Positions 44,718 to 53,866 of a DNA stretch of 64,000 nt are shown here, one piece after another. Within the stretch, counting starts at the first letter, position 1. Every line of letters begins with the position of its first letter. Location of the stretch: contig CALUYM010000002.1 in assembly GCA_944325035.1 (NCBI GenBank), positions 133,329 through 197,328 on the forward strand. The letters are read 5' to 3'. The position numbers and the translations under genes are program-made. The notes beneath the pieces are model-generated. The model saw nothing but the letters and a program-made list of their open reading frames with translations, was not told the DNA's origin and ran no database searches. Source of the stretch: an uncultured Anaeroplasmataceae bacterium (GTDB lineage Bacteria; Bacillota_I; Bacilli_A; Acholeplasmatales; Anaeroplasmataceae).

Positions 44718-45242
44718 ATGAATTATGCAGAAATAAAAAAATTTGATATTGCAAATGGTCCTGGGATACGTGTTTCTCTATTTGTCAGCGGTTGTCTTCA
44801 TCACTGTAGAGGTTGCTTTAATGAAGAAGCGTGGGATTTCAAATATGGGGATTTATTTACGAATGAAATAGAAAATGAAATTATTGAAGCTTTAAAACCG
44901 GAATATATTGAAGGATTGACTATTCTAGGGGGAGAGCCTTTTGAAGCAGATAATCAAAAAGCATTACTTCCATTTTTAAAAAGAGTTCGACAAATATACC
45001 CTGAAAAAACGATTTGGGCCTTCACTGGGTTTAAATTAGACGATGAATTATTAGGTGATTCTCGTGCGTCGATTACTATAACAAAAGAATTACTTAGCTT
45101 AATTGATGTTTTAGTGGATGGGCGATTTAAATTAGACGAAAAAGATATTTCACTTGTTTTTAGAGGAAGTAAAAATCAACGAATTATTGATCTTAAAGCA
45201 AGTTTAGAACAAAATAAAATAGTTTTGTCAAAATATAATTAG
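44718..45242 (+). CDS. nrdG: Anaerobic ribonucleotide reductase activating protein
   Basis: 174 residues of the radical SAM activase family: NGPGIRVSLFVSGC then CLHHCRGC (4Fe-4S ligands) and GGEPF. It installs the glycyl radical in class III ribonucleotide reductase NrdD, which is not in the window. It has no proper RBS of its own, so translation probably depends on the leader ORFs. The intergenic space to recQ is one long hairpin. Confidence 0.9.
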   Translation: MNYAEIKKFDIANGPGIRVSLFVSGCLHHCRGCFNEEAWDFKYGDLFTNEIENEIIEALKPEYIEGLTILGGEPFEADNQKALLPFLKRVRQIYPEKTIWAFTGFKLDDELLGDSRASITITKELLSLIDVLVDGRFKLDEKDISLVFRGSKNQRIIDLKASLEQNKIVLSKYN

Positions 45243-45243
45243 G

Positions 45244-45286
45244 AAATAAATCACCACTTAGTAAATTACTAGGTGGTGATTTATTT
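45244..45286 (+). promoter_or_regulatory. 20-bp hairpin abutting the recQ start codon
   Basis: 45244-45263 pairs with 45267-45286 over 20 bp with a single G-U and a 3-nt loop. It starts one base after the nrdG stop and ends exactly before the recQ ATG at 45287. The recQ Shine-Dalgarno GGTGGTGA (45272-45279) is buried in the stem. Confidence 0.85.
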
Positions 45287-47077
45287 ATGAATAAGATGGA
45301 AGTTTTAAAAGAATATTTTGGATACACTAGTTTTCGCAATATTCAAGAAGAATGTATTGATTCTATTTTAAATAAGCAAGATACATTTGTTATAATGGCA
45401 ACAGGTGGTGGGAAATCATTAATATTTCAAATTCCTGGTTTAATATTCGATGGCTTAACCTTAGTCATATCTCCATTAATTTCTTTGATGGAAGATCAAG
45501 TATTAGCCTTGAAAAAAAGAAAAATAAAGGCAGAAACAATTAATTCAAATTCATCGACTATTAAAGAAAATGAAATATATGGCGCATTAAAAAATGGGCA
45601 ACTTAAATTTTTATACATTTCACCTGAAAGGTTAGAAAATAAAAAATTTTTAGAAGAACTCCAATATGTTAAAATAAGTCAAATTGCCCTAGATGAGGGA
45701 CATGTTATTTCAAATTGGGGATTCGATTTTAGGCCAAGCTATCTAAAAATAAAAAAGTTTATCGATAGTTTAAGCTTAAGACCTGTTATATCATGTTTTA
45801 CAGCGACTGCTTCAGATTATGTCATTAAGGTAATAAAAGAGAGTTTATCATTTGAACCTAAATTTTTTCAATCAAGTTTTGATAGACCTAATTTGTATTA
45901 TCAGACAATAACATTAAAAAACAAAAAAGAATTTATATTGGACTTTGTATCAAAACATTCAACTTCTTCTGGAATTATTTATACATTAACAAGAAAAAAA
46001 GCGGAAGAATTATTTCAACTTTTACAAGATAATAATTATAAAGTCTCACTTTATCATGGCGGGTTAGATGATGAAATTAGAAAATATTATCAAGCAGAGT
46101 TTTTAGAAGGAAAATCGAATATTATGGTGTGTACAAATTCTTTTGGTATGGGAATCGATAAAAGTAATATTAGATATATCATTAATTATGATCTACCTGA
46201 ATCAATTGAAGATTTATCACAGCAACAAGGACGTTGTTCAAGAGATGGCAAACCAGGAATATGTATTTTATTATTTAATGAACAGGATTTGTATATAAAT
46301 GAATATTTTATAAATCAAGTTGAGGATAATTTGAATCTTACAAAGGATGAAATAAAACAATTAAAAAAAATCAAACGTGAAAAGTTAAAAGATGTAATTA
46401 ATTATGCTACAACTCGTAGATGTTTACATGAATATTTAGTTTCTTATTTTGGAGAACTTTATATGTCATATTGTGATAATTGTTCAAATTGCTTAGATTC
46501 CTACGAATATATAGAAGTACTCAAAGAAGCAAAGCAAATAATAAATTTTATAAACATATACAATTTTCGATTTGGAACAAATTTAATTGCTGAATGTCTA
46601 GTCGGTATAAAAAGTGATGGAGTTATTCGAAATCATCTTATGTATAGTCCATTTTATAATAGAATTAAAGTCAGTAAAGATAGATGTAAAGATATAATAT
46701 ATAAACTACTTGACGATGATTTGATAAAAAAAAGTAATGGGCGATATCCAGTATTGGGTTTGACGGATAATTCTAAAGCACTTAAAACGTATTCAGAGTA
46801 TAAAATTAAAGTGTATAAGGAAAATATAATTATAAGTAAAATTTTAGATAAAAAAGTGACGTTGAAAGATAGATTAATTGAATTTACGAGTCAAAAGGCT
46901 CATCGAGAAGGCGTTCCAAAGTATATGGTTTTAAATGAAAAGAAAATTGAGGAACTAATAAGATTAAAGCCGCATACAATAAGTGAATTGAATCGAATTA
47001 AAGGAATAGGAAAGAAAAAAATAGAGAAATACGGATCGGAACTAATTCAAATTATTTTAAATTATAAAAAGTTTTAG
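45287..47077 (+). CDS. recQ: ATP-dependent DNA helicase RecQ
   Basis: 596 residues. Helicase core: MATGGGKSLIFQIP (Walker A) at about 37, DEGH (DEAH-like, with Gly) at about 142, TATAS (motif III), and QQQGRCSRDGKPG (motif VI). RQC zinc cysteines CDNCSNC at about 395 and a C-terminal HRDC-like domain (TISELNRIKGIGKKK). Unwinds recombination intermediates. Translation must open the preceding hairpin. Confidence 0.93.
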   Translation: MNKMEVLKEYFGYTSFRNIQEECIDSILNKQDTFVIMATGGGKSLIFQIPGLIFDGLTLVISPLISLMEDQVLALKKRKIKAETINSNSSTIKENEIYGALKNGQLKFLYISPERLENKKFLEELQYVKISQIALDEGHVISNWGFDFRPSYLKIKKFIDSLSLRPVISCFTATASDYVIKVIKESLSFEPKFFQSSFDRPNLYYQTITLKNKKEFILDFVSKHSTSSGIIYTLTRKKAEELFQLLQDNNYKVSLYHGGLDDEIRKYYQAEFLEGKSNIMVCTNSFGMGIDKSNIRYIINYDLPESIEDLSQQQGRCSRDGKPGICILLFNEQDLYINEYFINQVEDNLNLTKDEIKQLKKIKREKLKDVINYATTRRCLHEYLVSYFGELYMSYCDNCSNCLDSYEYIEVLKEAKQIINFINIYNFRFGTNLIAECLVGIKSDGVIRNHLMYSPFYNRIKVSKDRCKDIIYKLLDDDLIKKSNGRYPVLGLTDNSKALKTYSEYKIKVYKENIIISKILDKKVTLKDRLIEFTSQKAHREGVPKYMVLNEKKIEELIRLKPHTISELNRIKGIGKKKIEKYGSELIQIILNYKKF

Positions 47078-47096
47078 AAACAATTTAAAATAATGC

Positions 47097-47125
47097 TTGC
47101 ATTATAAGAAATAGTATGTTATACT
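47097..47125 (+). promoter_or_regulatory. Promoter of the cold-shock gene
   Basis: TTGCAT (47097-47102), 17 bp, TATACT (47120-47125). The leader is about 86 nt, as usual for csp mRNAs. Confidence 0.75.
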
Positions 47126-47217
47126 AGATACAGTAATAAGAAAACTATGAAATATATTGTTTAAGATCTACTTCCTTGTTTTTGATTTATGAATATTTAA
47201 GAAGGAGGTAATTTTAG

Positions 47218-47418
47218 ATGAACGGTATCGTAAAATGGTTTAATACTGAAAAAGGTTTCGGCTTTATCGCTGTTGAAGGTGCAAATGATGTATTTGTACA
47301 CTATTCAGCAATTAACATGCAAGGACATAAGACTTTAGAACAAGGTCAATATGTTTCATTCGATGTAATCGATGGTAAGCGTGGTATGCAAGCTGAAAAT
47401 GTTTCAATTATCGGCTAA
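47218..47418 (+). CDS. Cold-shock domain protein
   Basis: 66 residues, single cold-shock domain with RNP1 KGFGFIAV and RNP2 [11 protein letters not shown] chaperone/anti-terminator of the CspA/CspB type. Strong RBS AGAAGGAGG and an 86-nt leader. Terminator at 47422. Confidence 0.96.
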   Translation: MNGIVKWFNTEKGFGFIAVEGANDVFVHYSAINMQGHKTLEQGQYVSFDVIDGKRGMQAENVSIIG

Positions 47419-47421
47419 GTG

Positions 47422-47446
47422 GATGGACTTTCGAGTCCATCTTTTT
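47422..47446 (+). terminator. Terminator after the csp gene
   Basis: GATGGACT/AGTCCATC stem with UUCG tetraloop and T-run. Confidence 0.93.
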
Positions 47447-47560
47447 ATTTTATTAGTTTTAAACTATTAAGAAAAAAATTTATTCTTTAGATATTATGGT
47501 ATGTTTCTAGTTTATTTACCTAGAATATGATATAATTATATCATGCGAGGTAATCAGAAT

Positions 47561-48277
47561 ATGGAATTAATGTATGAGGAAACACAAGTATTAAGAACAT
47601 CAGATTATGATTTTAAAGATGACATTAAGGTCCATTCATTATTTGATATTTTTCAGGATTTAGCTGGTCGTCATGCTGAAGAGATAGGTTTAGGCTACTC
47701 TTTAATGTCTAAAAGAAATTTATGTTGGGTTTTAATGTCAAATAAAATGGAAATATTAGGGAAAATTCCTTATGAAAAAGAAGTGACACTAAGGACTTGG
47801 CCTAATGAAAAAGGACGAGTTGATTTTGTTAGAGATTACGAAGTGTTAGTCGATGGAGAAGTAGTGGTTAAATGCTCTAGTCGTTGGGTTGTTATAAATT
47901 TTGAAACACGAGCTTTAACAAGAGCAACTGAAATTAACTATAATGGCGAAGTTCCTAGTAAGAAAAACTTTGATAGTTTTAAAAAGATTAAGATTGTAAT
48001 TCCTAATGATAAAAAGTATTTAGGAAGTCATATAGTTAAGTTAAATGATTTAGATCATAATGGGCATATGAATAATTCAAAGTATGTTGAGATGGTATAT
48101 AATATAGTGGGGAAAACTGCATCATTAAACTATCCAATGATACAAATAGATTTTTTACATGAAGCCTTATTAGGAAATGAAATTAAAGTTTATACATTTA
48201 ATCAAGACAATAAGATATATTATGTCGGATATGTTGAAGATAATGTATCATTTATATTAGAGTTAGGAGAAAGATAG
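47561..48277 (+). CDS. Acyl-ACP thioesterase
   Basis: 238 residues from the ATG at 47561 (RBS GAGGTAAT). The upstream in-frame ATG at 47543 precedes that RBS. Two hotdog folds in tandem: helix DIFQDLAGRHAEEIGLG and LCWVLMSNKMEI in the first; DLDHNGHMNNSKYVEMV with Asn/His catalytic candidates at about 165-180 in the second. Releases fatty acids from ACP, possibly supplying FakAB or membrane lipids. Confidence 0.88.
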   Translation: MELMYEETQVLRTSDYDFKDDIKVHSLFDIFQDLAGRHAEEIGLGYSLMSKRNLCWVLMSNKMEILGKIPYEKEVTLRTWPNEKGRVDFVRDYEVLVDGEVVVKCSSRWVVINFETRALTRATEINYNGEVPSKKNFDSFKKIKIVIPNDKKYLGSHIVKLNDLDHNGHMNNSKYVEMVYNIVGKTASLNYPMIQIDFLHEALLGNEIKVYTFNQDNKIYYVGYVEDNVSFILELGER

Positions 48278-48278
48278 T

Positions 48279-49580
48279 ATGCAAGATTTTTTATCATTTA
48301 TTAATTCAGCAGTTACGCAATATCATGCAACTCATGAATTTACTAAAATTCTAGATGAAAATGGTTTTGAAAGATTATATGAAGAGGAACCTTTCTATTT
48401 AAAAGAAGGAAAAAAGTATTATGTTGTAAGAAATAATTCAAGCATTTTAGCTTTTACCGTTCCAAGTAATTTAAAAGATGCTTCAATAAATATTGTTGCA
48501 TCTCATTCAGATTCACCTACTTTTAAATTAAAGCCAACTAATAGATTAGAAGTTGTTGGGAACTATACGTCTTTAAACACTGAAGTATATGGTGGTCCAA
48601 TTTACTCATCTTTTTTTGATCGTCCATTATCGTTAGCAGGTCGTGTTTTTGTTAAAAATGGTGATAAAATTGAAGAAAGATTAATTAATTTTGATAGAGA
48701 TTTATTAGTTATTCCAAATGAATGTATTCATTTTAACCGTGATGTAAATTCTGGAAAAAATTATAATCCACAAGTTGATTTACTTCCACTTTTAGGTGAT
48801 GAAAATGCAGATTTAGAAAAGATGATCAAGGAAGAATTAAAACTTAATATAGATGAAAAAATTTTAAGTTATGATATCCAAGTCTATAATCGTTATCGTG
48901 GTAGTTTAATTGGTGCTAATAAGGAATATTTTATGGCTCCACAAATTGATAACTTAGAAAGTGCTTATGGTTCTTTAAAGGGTTTTTTAGAATCGATTAA
49001 TAAAAATAGTTTAAATATTTGGGTTGTTTTTGACAATGAAGAAGTAGGCTCTCGTACAAAACAAGGGGCAGGCTCACGTTTTTTAGCATCAACGCTTGAA
49101 AGAATTTATTCTACTTTGAATTTACATAATGAAGATTTAGAAGTAGCTTTACTAAATGGTTTGTTGGTATCATGTGATAATTCTCATGCCGTTCATCCGA
49201 ATAATGTAGGTAGAACTGATAGCCAAAATCGTGCTTTTATGAATAAGGGAATTGTAATTAAATATAACGCAAATCAATCATATACAACAGATGGACTATC
49301 TAGTAGCTTACTTAAGAAGATTTTTGAAGATAATAATATACCATATCAAGAGTTTACAAATCGCTCAGATGTCCGCGGAGGATCTACACTTGGTGCTATT
49401 TCCTTAGGATTAGTGACGATTCCATCAGTTGATATCGGATTAGCTCAACTTGCAATGCATAGTGCTTGCGAAACAGCTGGAGTAAATGATTTAGACACTT
49501 TAATAAAGGGAATGAGAGCATTCTATAATACAATAATTAAGAAAGAAAAGGGTATTTATATTCTTAAAGAGGCAAAATAA
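48279..49580 (+). CDS. M18 family aminopeptidase
   Basis: 433 residues, a zinc aspartyl-aminopeptidase-like enzyme: metal ligand regions SHSDSPTFKLKP at about 71, DNEEVGS at about 250 (Glu general base) and HAVHPN at about 308, with the C-terminal AMHSACE. It trims acidic N-terminal residues from peptides in the cytosol. It overlaps the next gene by one base. Confidence 0.93.
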   Translation: MQDFLSFINSAVTQYHATHEFTKILDENGFERLYEEEPFYLKEGKKYYVVRNNSSILAFTVPSNLKDASINIVASHSDSPTFKLKPTNRLEVVGNYTSLNTEVYGGPIYSSFFDRPLSLAGRVFVKNGDKIEERLINFDRDLLVIPNECIHFNRDVNSGKNYNPQVDLLPLLGDENADLEKMIKEELKLNIDEKILSYDIQVYNRYRGSLIGANKEYFMAPQIDNLESAYGSLKGFLESINKNSLNIWVVFDNEEVGSRTKQGAGSRFLASTLERIYSTLNLHNEDLEVALLNGLLVSCDNSHAVHPNNVGRTDSQNRAFMNKGIVIKYNANQSYTTDGLSSSLLKKIFEDNNIPYQEFTNRSDVRGGSTLGAISLGLVTIPSVDIGLAQLAMHSACETAGVNDLDTLIKGMRAFYNTIIKKEKGIYILKEAK

Positions 49581-49897
49581 TGTCATATATTGATAGGGCT
49601 ACATATTTAGAATATTTAGGTGATTCAGAAGATTTATTTAAAATAGTAGCGACATCCTTTTTAAAAAGTTATGCTTCTTTTAAAAATACTATTTTAATTT
49701 CTTTAGATGATAAAGAGACATTGTATAATGAAATTCATAGTTTAAAAGGAATAACTCTTAACTTAGGAATGAAAGAATTATATTTTAGCACAAGTGATAT
49801 ATTAGACAAAATAAAAGGTAATGACTTATATGACATTACCATAATGTTAGAAATATTTACGAATTCATATGATGAACTAGTAGAAATTATTTCTTAA
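49580..49897 (+). CDS. Orphan histidine phosphotransfer (HPt)-like protein
   Basis: 105 residues, all-helical. The central EIHSLKGITLNLGMKELY matches the HPt consensus (HxLKG..xNLG.xxL), with the phosphoryl-accepting His at about 52. There is no kinase or receiver domain in the window. The ATG overlaps the M18 peptidase stop, so the two are co-translated. Its 3' end overlaps the convergent rqcH by 11 bp. A role in a phosphorelay is inferred; other HPt-like adaptors exist. Confidence 0.75.
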   Translation: MSYIDRATYLEYLGDSEDLFKIVATSFLKSYASFKNTILISLDDKETLYNEIHSLKGITLNLGMKELYFSTSDILDKIKGNDLYDITIMLEIFTNSYDELVEIIS

Positions 49898-51521
49898 TTT
49901 TTAAGTTTTCAATTAGCTTAATATCAGGGTCAATATAAATTGTTTTTTCGCCTTTAATGCTTACAAAACAATTTCGTTTCCCTGGTATTTTTTTTATATT
50001 TTTAATTTGAGTATAGTTAACAGGAACAGACGAAGAATCTTGAAAAGTGGAATAATAAGCAGCTAAATTAGCACAAAGGCGAATATTTTCTTCAGTATAA
50101 TCACAAGTTTTCTTTAAAACAACATGACTTCCAGGGGCATCTTTAACATGAAACCACAATTCATTCGGTTTACTAAGTTTATTTGTAACTTGATCGTTTT
50201 GAATATTATTCTTTCCAACCATTACCAAAGAATCATCTGGTAAAATATAAGTTAAAATTTGCGTTTTTTTAAGACGTTCGTGTTTTTTTGGTGGAAGTAG
50301 GTAATGATTATTGATTAATTCTTGTTGAATTTCTAATACATCGTCTAAATCGGCAACTTTCACCTGGCTTAATAAAAGATGGAAGTATTCTAATTCATCC
50401 TTTATTATTTCTAGTTGTTCTTTTATATGTAAAATAGCATTTTTTGCTTTCTGATATTTTTTAAAATATTGCTTGGAGTTACCCATTAAATCATAACGTG
50501 GATCAAGTGAAATTGAAATTGGTTCATTTGTATAATAATTGATAACTTCAATTTTATTATCTTTTGTCTTTAAATGATTATTAGCAATTAATAATTCACC
50601 ACATAAGCGATAGTGTTCAGCTTTTTTAGTATTGTCTAATTCAAGTTCAAGTTTTGTTTTTTTAGTTTCATTTTTAGAAATTTGTTTTTGGATAAAACTT
50701 TGGATATTGTTAGTTTTTGCTTTAATACGTTCTTCCTTAGCTTGAGCTTTATAAAAATCATCTAATAAAGAAGAAAAATTATCATAAACAATCGCATCAT
50801 CAGTTGGTTTAAAAAAAGTAAAATCTTGTTTGTTACCTTCTTTAAATAAGCAAGGTTTATTTTCATGAATGATTTCGTATAAACGTAAACCTGGATTATT
50901 TGACATATATGCATATGAAGCGACAAGTTGTGATAAGCCTAATATATGCTTTGTACATTCTTTAGGATTCTCGTATGAATTAATCAAATTAATAAATTCA
51001 TCCTTTTTTAAAGAAAATGGATTAATTTTATCAAGAGTTTGAGGATATGTATATCTTATATTAGGTAAAATAGTCCTTAACTCGCTAATACCTAAATGTC
51101 TAAAGCTTTCCTTAATAATATCATTTTCTACAATAATTAAATTGGAATAACGTCCCATAATTTCTAAAATTAATTTTTTAGCCTCAAAGTCACCCATTTC
51201 ATTATATTTAGAAGCTGTAATGATCAAGATTCGATCGGTTTCATGTGTTTCAATTTCATTAATCATAGCCCCCTCAAAGTACTTTCTTAGAAGCATTGTA
51301 AAACTTTTTGGTTCAAGTGGGAAAGTATAACTTTCATTGGTTAAATGAACTCGAGGGTAGTTAGCGCTTAATGAAATTAAGAGCTTATAGTTTTCTTTCA
51401 TATGTCTTATCGTAAATAAGAATTCATTTTCTGAAGCTTCTTGAATTTTATTAATTTTTCCAGTTTCTAATTCTTTCAATTCATTCTTTAATTTGTAAAA
51501 TAAAATTCCATCTAAGGCCAT
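49887..51521 (-). CDS. rqcH: Ribosome quality control protein RqcH (NFACT/FbpA family)
   Basis: 544 residues from the ATG complement at 51519-51521 (GGAG upstream on that strand); a TTG six codons earlier is less likely. NFACT-N domain with the DR pair (Asp-Arg in THETDRILI, about residue 96 from this start) and EIMGRYSN needed for tRNA-Ala handling, a central coiled coil, and an NFACT-R domain with LWFHVKDAPGSHVVLK. Adds Ala tails to stalled nascent chains on 50S subunits. Close to gmk-rpoZ, as yloA in B. subtilis. Confidence 0.93.
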   Translation of the reverse strand: MALDGILFYKLKNELKELETGKINKIQEASENEFLFTIRHMKENYKLLISLSANYPRVHLTNESYTFPLEPKSFTMLLRKYFEGAMINEIETHETDRILIITASKYNEMGDFEAKKLILEIMGRYSNLIIVENDIIKESFRHLGISELRTILPNIRYTYPQTLDKINPFSLKKDEFINLINSYENPKECTKHILGLSQLVASYAYMSNNPGLRLYEIIHENKPCLFKEGNKQDFTFFKPTDDAIVYDNFSSLLDDFYKAQAKEERIKAKTNNIQSFIQKQISKNETKKTKLELELDNTKKAEHYRLCGELLIANNHLKTKDNKIEVINYYTNEPISISLDPRYDLMGNSKQYFKKYQKAKNAILHIKEQLEIIKDELEYFHLLLSQVKVADLDDVLEIQQELINNHYLLPPKKHERLKKTQILTYILPDDSLVMVGKNNIQNDQVTNKLSKPNELWFHVKDAPGSHVVLKKTCDYTEENIRLCANLAAYYSTFQDSSSVPVNYTQIKNIKKIPGKRNCFVSIKGEKTIYIDPDIKLIENLKIKK

Positions 51522-51596
51522 TAAAATCAACTCCTGCAACCATTATAGCATAGAAAGTTTGAAAAATATTCAAGAAATTAAAGTTTTAAACTATAT

Positions 51597-51624
51597 TTGC
51601 AAAAAAAGAAGAATAGTGTATAAT
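51597..51624 (+). promoter_or_regulatory. Promoter of the O-antigen-ligase-like gene
   Basis: TTGCAA (51597-51602), 16 bp, TATAAT (51619-51624). Confidence 0.65.
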
Positions 51625-51648
51625 GTAAAAAGTTAAGGGCGTGAAAGT

Positions 51649-53097
51649 ATGACTGCATCCATTTCAAAAAAAGATAAACTATGCAACATATCCTTAAAAT
51701 TAAAGATTTTTTTTGAATCGAAATTTTTTGTTATTGCGTTAGGTTTTTTAACGATTATTTCTTGGCTATGGGCTAATTTCGTAAAAATACCGATTGCATT
51801 TTCAACCCCATATATCTTTATTGCAATAATTGTATGGTTGATGTGTTTGACCCATTCTAAACCGTGTGCTTCAATGGCCATGTTTATGTTATTTTTTGCA
51901 GGAAATAGTTCGATGAAATTTCCATATACGACGGCTGATGTTATTTTGCTAGGAATCATCGGTATCCCTACACTGTCGCTAGTTGCATATAAGTTTTCAA
52001 GATGTAAAATTAGATCAAATCTAAAATTTCTCTATCAAGATAAAACTGCATTTTGGTTAACAATACTTGTAGGTATTATGTATTTAAGTACAATAAAATC
52101 ACCGGTAAAAGGTTTTACCATGTTATATTCATTTGTAATGATGTTAACTTTATTTTTATATTTATTAAGTGTTTTGGTGATTGAAAAAACAGATAAAAAT
52201 AAACAATTAATGTCAATCGGTTTAATTACCTTTATGTATGTCATTATAATTGAGTTTGCAATTAGTGCTGCAATTGATTACTTTCGTTATGATGGGAATT
52301 TAGAGCAATTTTGGATTAGTCTTCAAACTAAAAAAGTTAATATTGGTTGGTCTTTAGGAAATCATTTTGCTGTGATTATAAATATAGCTATTGCGATGTG
52401 TATTTACGAGATAATTAAACATAAGAATTTAGCATATAGGATTTTTTTAGTTTTATCAATCATTTTTGGTATTGTGGCTGAAGTATTTACATTTTCACGT
52501 GGCGCATATTTTGGCTTTGCAGCTATGATCGGAACATTGTTTCTTGCATTGCTTATTATGGTTAAAAATAAAAAATTTATTATTTGGTCTATTCTAATTG
52601 CCATATTTTGTGCAGCATCGTTGCTTATCATTTTCTGGAAATTAGGCTTACTTTCTCAAATTTTAGAAATATTAAGCGATAGAGGAATGTCAGTAAATGG
52701 TCGTGATGGTTTATGGGAATTATCAATTAATCTATTTAAAGATAATTGGCTTTTAGGTACTGGTTGGGGTAGTTCATATTATTATATTGAACAAATCTTA
52801 AATAGACCAGAATATAATTATCACAATTATATTTTACAATCTTCAACTTGTGGTATTTTAGGCATAATATCTTTTGTTTTATTTGTGGTATTTTTAATAA
52901 AAAAACTATTTAAGCCTGATCTGTTTTCTATAATGATATTTTCAATTACAGTAATGTTTTTAGTTCATGGTTTTGTAGACACCTTATTTTTAAATCCAAT
53001 TTTAATGTCAATTTTATTAATGTTAGCGGGAATGGTAACAAATAATAAAAGAACGGAAACAATCAATCAAACTAAAGAAATTGAATTAGTAGAGTAA
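51649..53097 (+). CDS. O-antigen ligase / Wzy-like polysaccharide polymerase
   Basis: 482 residues with about 11 membrane helices. The O-antigen-ligase (Wzy_C) landmark is at about 345-405: GRDGLWELS, LLGTGWGSS, then YNYHNYILQSSTCGILG with the conserved His. These proteins join polyprenyl-linked glycans to acceptors or polymerise them. In a Gram-positive cell a capsule or wall glycan polymerase, or a protein O-glycosyl ligase, is likely. The GtrA/GT2 pair at 6.2 kb could serve the same glycan. It is inserted between rqcH and gmk. Confidence 0.82.
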   Translation: MTASISKKDKLCNISLKLKIFFESKFFVIALGFLTIISWLWANFVKIPIAFSTPYIFIAIIVWLMCLTHSKPCASMAMFMLFFAGNSSMKFPYTTADVILLGIIGIPTLSLVAYKFSRCKIRSNLKFLYQDKTAFWLTILVGIMYLSTIKSPVKGFTMLYSFVMMLTLFLYLLSVLVIEKTDKNKQLMSIGLITFMYVIIIEFAISAAIDYFRYDGNLEQFWISLQTKKVNIGWSLGNHFAVIINIAIAMCIYEIIKHKNLAYRIFLVLSIIFGIVAEVFTFSRGAYFGFAAMIGTLFLALLIMVKNKKFIIWSILIAIFCAASLLIIFWKLGLLSQILEILSDRGMSVNGRDGLWELSINLFKDNWLLGTGWGSSYYYIEQILNRPEYNYHNYILQSSTCGILGIISFVLFVVFLIKKLFKPDLFSIMIFSITVMFLVHGFVDTLFLNPILMSILLMLAGMVTNNKRTETINQTKEIELVE

Positions 53098-53123
53098 TTT
53101 TCTTTGAAATTGCTCTACTTTTT
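53089..53123 (+). terminator. Terminator after the ligase-like gene
   Basis: GTAGAG...CTCTAC outer stem with an inner AATTT/AAATT pair, then T-rich sequence. It overlaps the stop codon region. Confidence 0.75.
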
Positions 53124-53231
53124 ACTTTACTATTTTATTTTTTAAAGATATAATAGAAAAAAAGAGAAACAACTTGAATTGTGATTAGATTATGGTAAAA
53201 TAGTAATGTTAATTTGATGAGGTATTAGATT

Positions 53232-53852
53232 ATGAAACTAAATGATAAAGGTTTGCTGATTGTCTTATCTGGTCCTTCTGGTGTTGGTAAAGGGACAGTT
53301 CGAAAAGCGTTATTTGAGATGCCTGACCAAAACTTTGTTTATTCTGTATCAATGACCACTCGAAAGATGCGTAATGGTGAGGTTGAGGGGAAAGATTATT
53401 TCTTTGTTTCACGTGATGAATTTGAAGACAAAATCCAACAAGGAAAATTTCTAGAATATGCGGAGTTTGTTGGTAATTATTATGGTACACCAATTGATAA
53501 GGTTGATGAACAATTAAATATGGGCAAGGAAGTTATCCTTGAAATTGAAGTTGAGGGTGCTTTGCAAGTCCGTGAGAAATGTAAAGACGCCGTTTTTATT
53601 TTCTTAGCACCACCAAGTAAGCAAGCGTTATATAACCGTTTAAAACGTCGTGGTACCGAATCTGAGGAAGTAATTAAAGAAAGAATTGATAAAGCTAATC
53701 GAGAATTCAAGTTAGCCTATAAATATGACTACATCGTAATTAATGATGAGGTAAGAAATGCGGCCGATAGAATTATGGCGATTATTCGAGCTGAACATGC
53801 TAAAACTGAGCGCTCAATTCATAAGTATATGGAATTATTAGACCAAGAGTAG
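53232..53852 (+). CDS. gmk: Guanylate kinase
   Basis: 206 residues. P-loop LSGPSGVGKGTVRK at about 11-24, GMP-binding SMTTRKMRNGEVEGKDYFF. Phosphorylates GMP to GDP and affects the (p)ppGpp pool. RBS TGAGGTATT. gmk-rpoZ is the standard Bacilli pair. Confidence 0.97.
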   Translation: MKLNDKGLLIVLSGPSGVGKGTVRKALFEMPDQNFVYSVSMTTRKMRNGEVEGKDYFFVSRDEFEDKIQQGKFLEYAEFVGNYYGTPIDKVDEQLNMGKEVILEIEVEGALQVREKCKDAVFIFLAPPSKQALYNRLKRRGTESEEVIKERIDKANREFKLAYKYDYIVINDEVRNAADRIMAIIRAEHAKTERSIHKYMELLDQE

Positions 53853-53866
53853 AAAGGATGATATCG

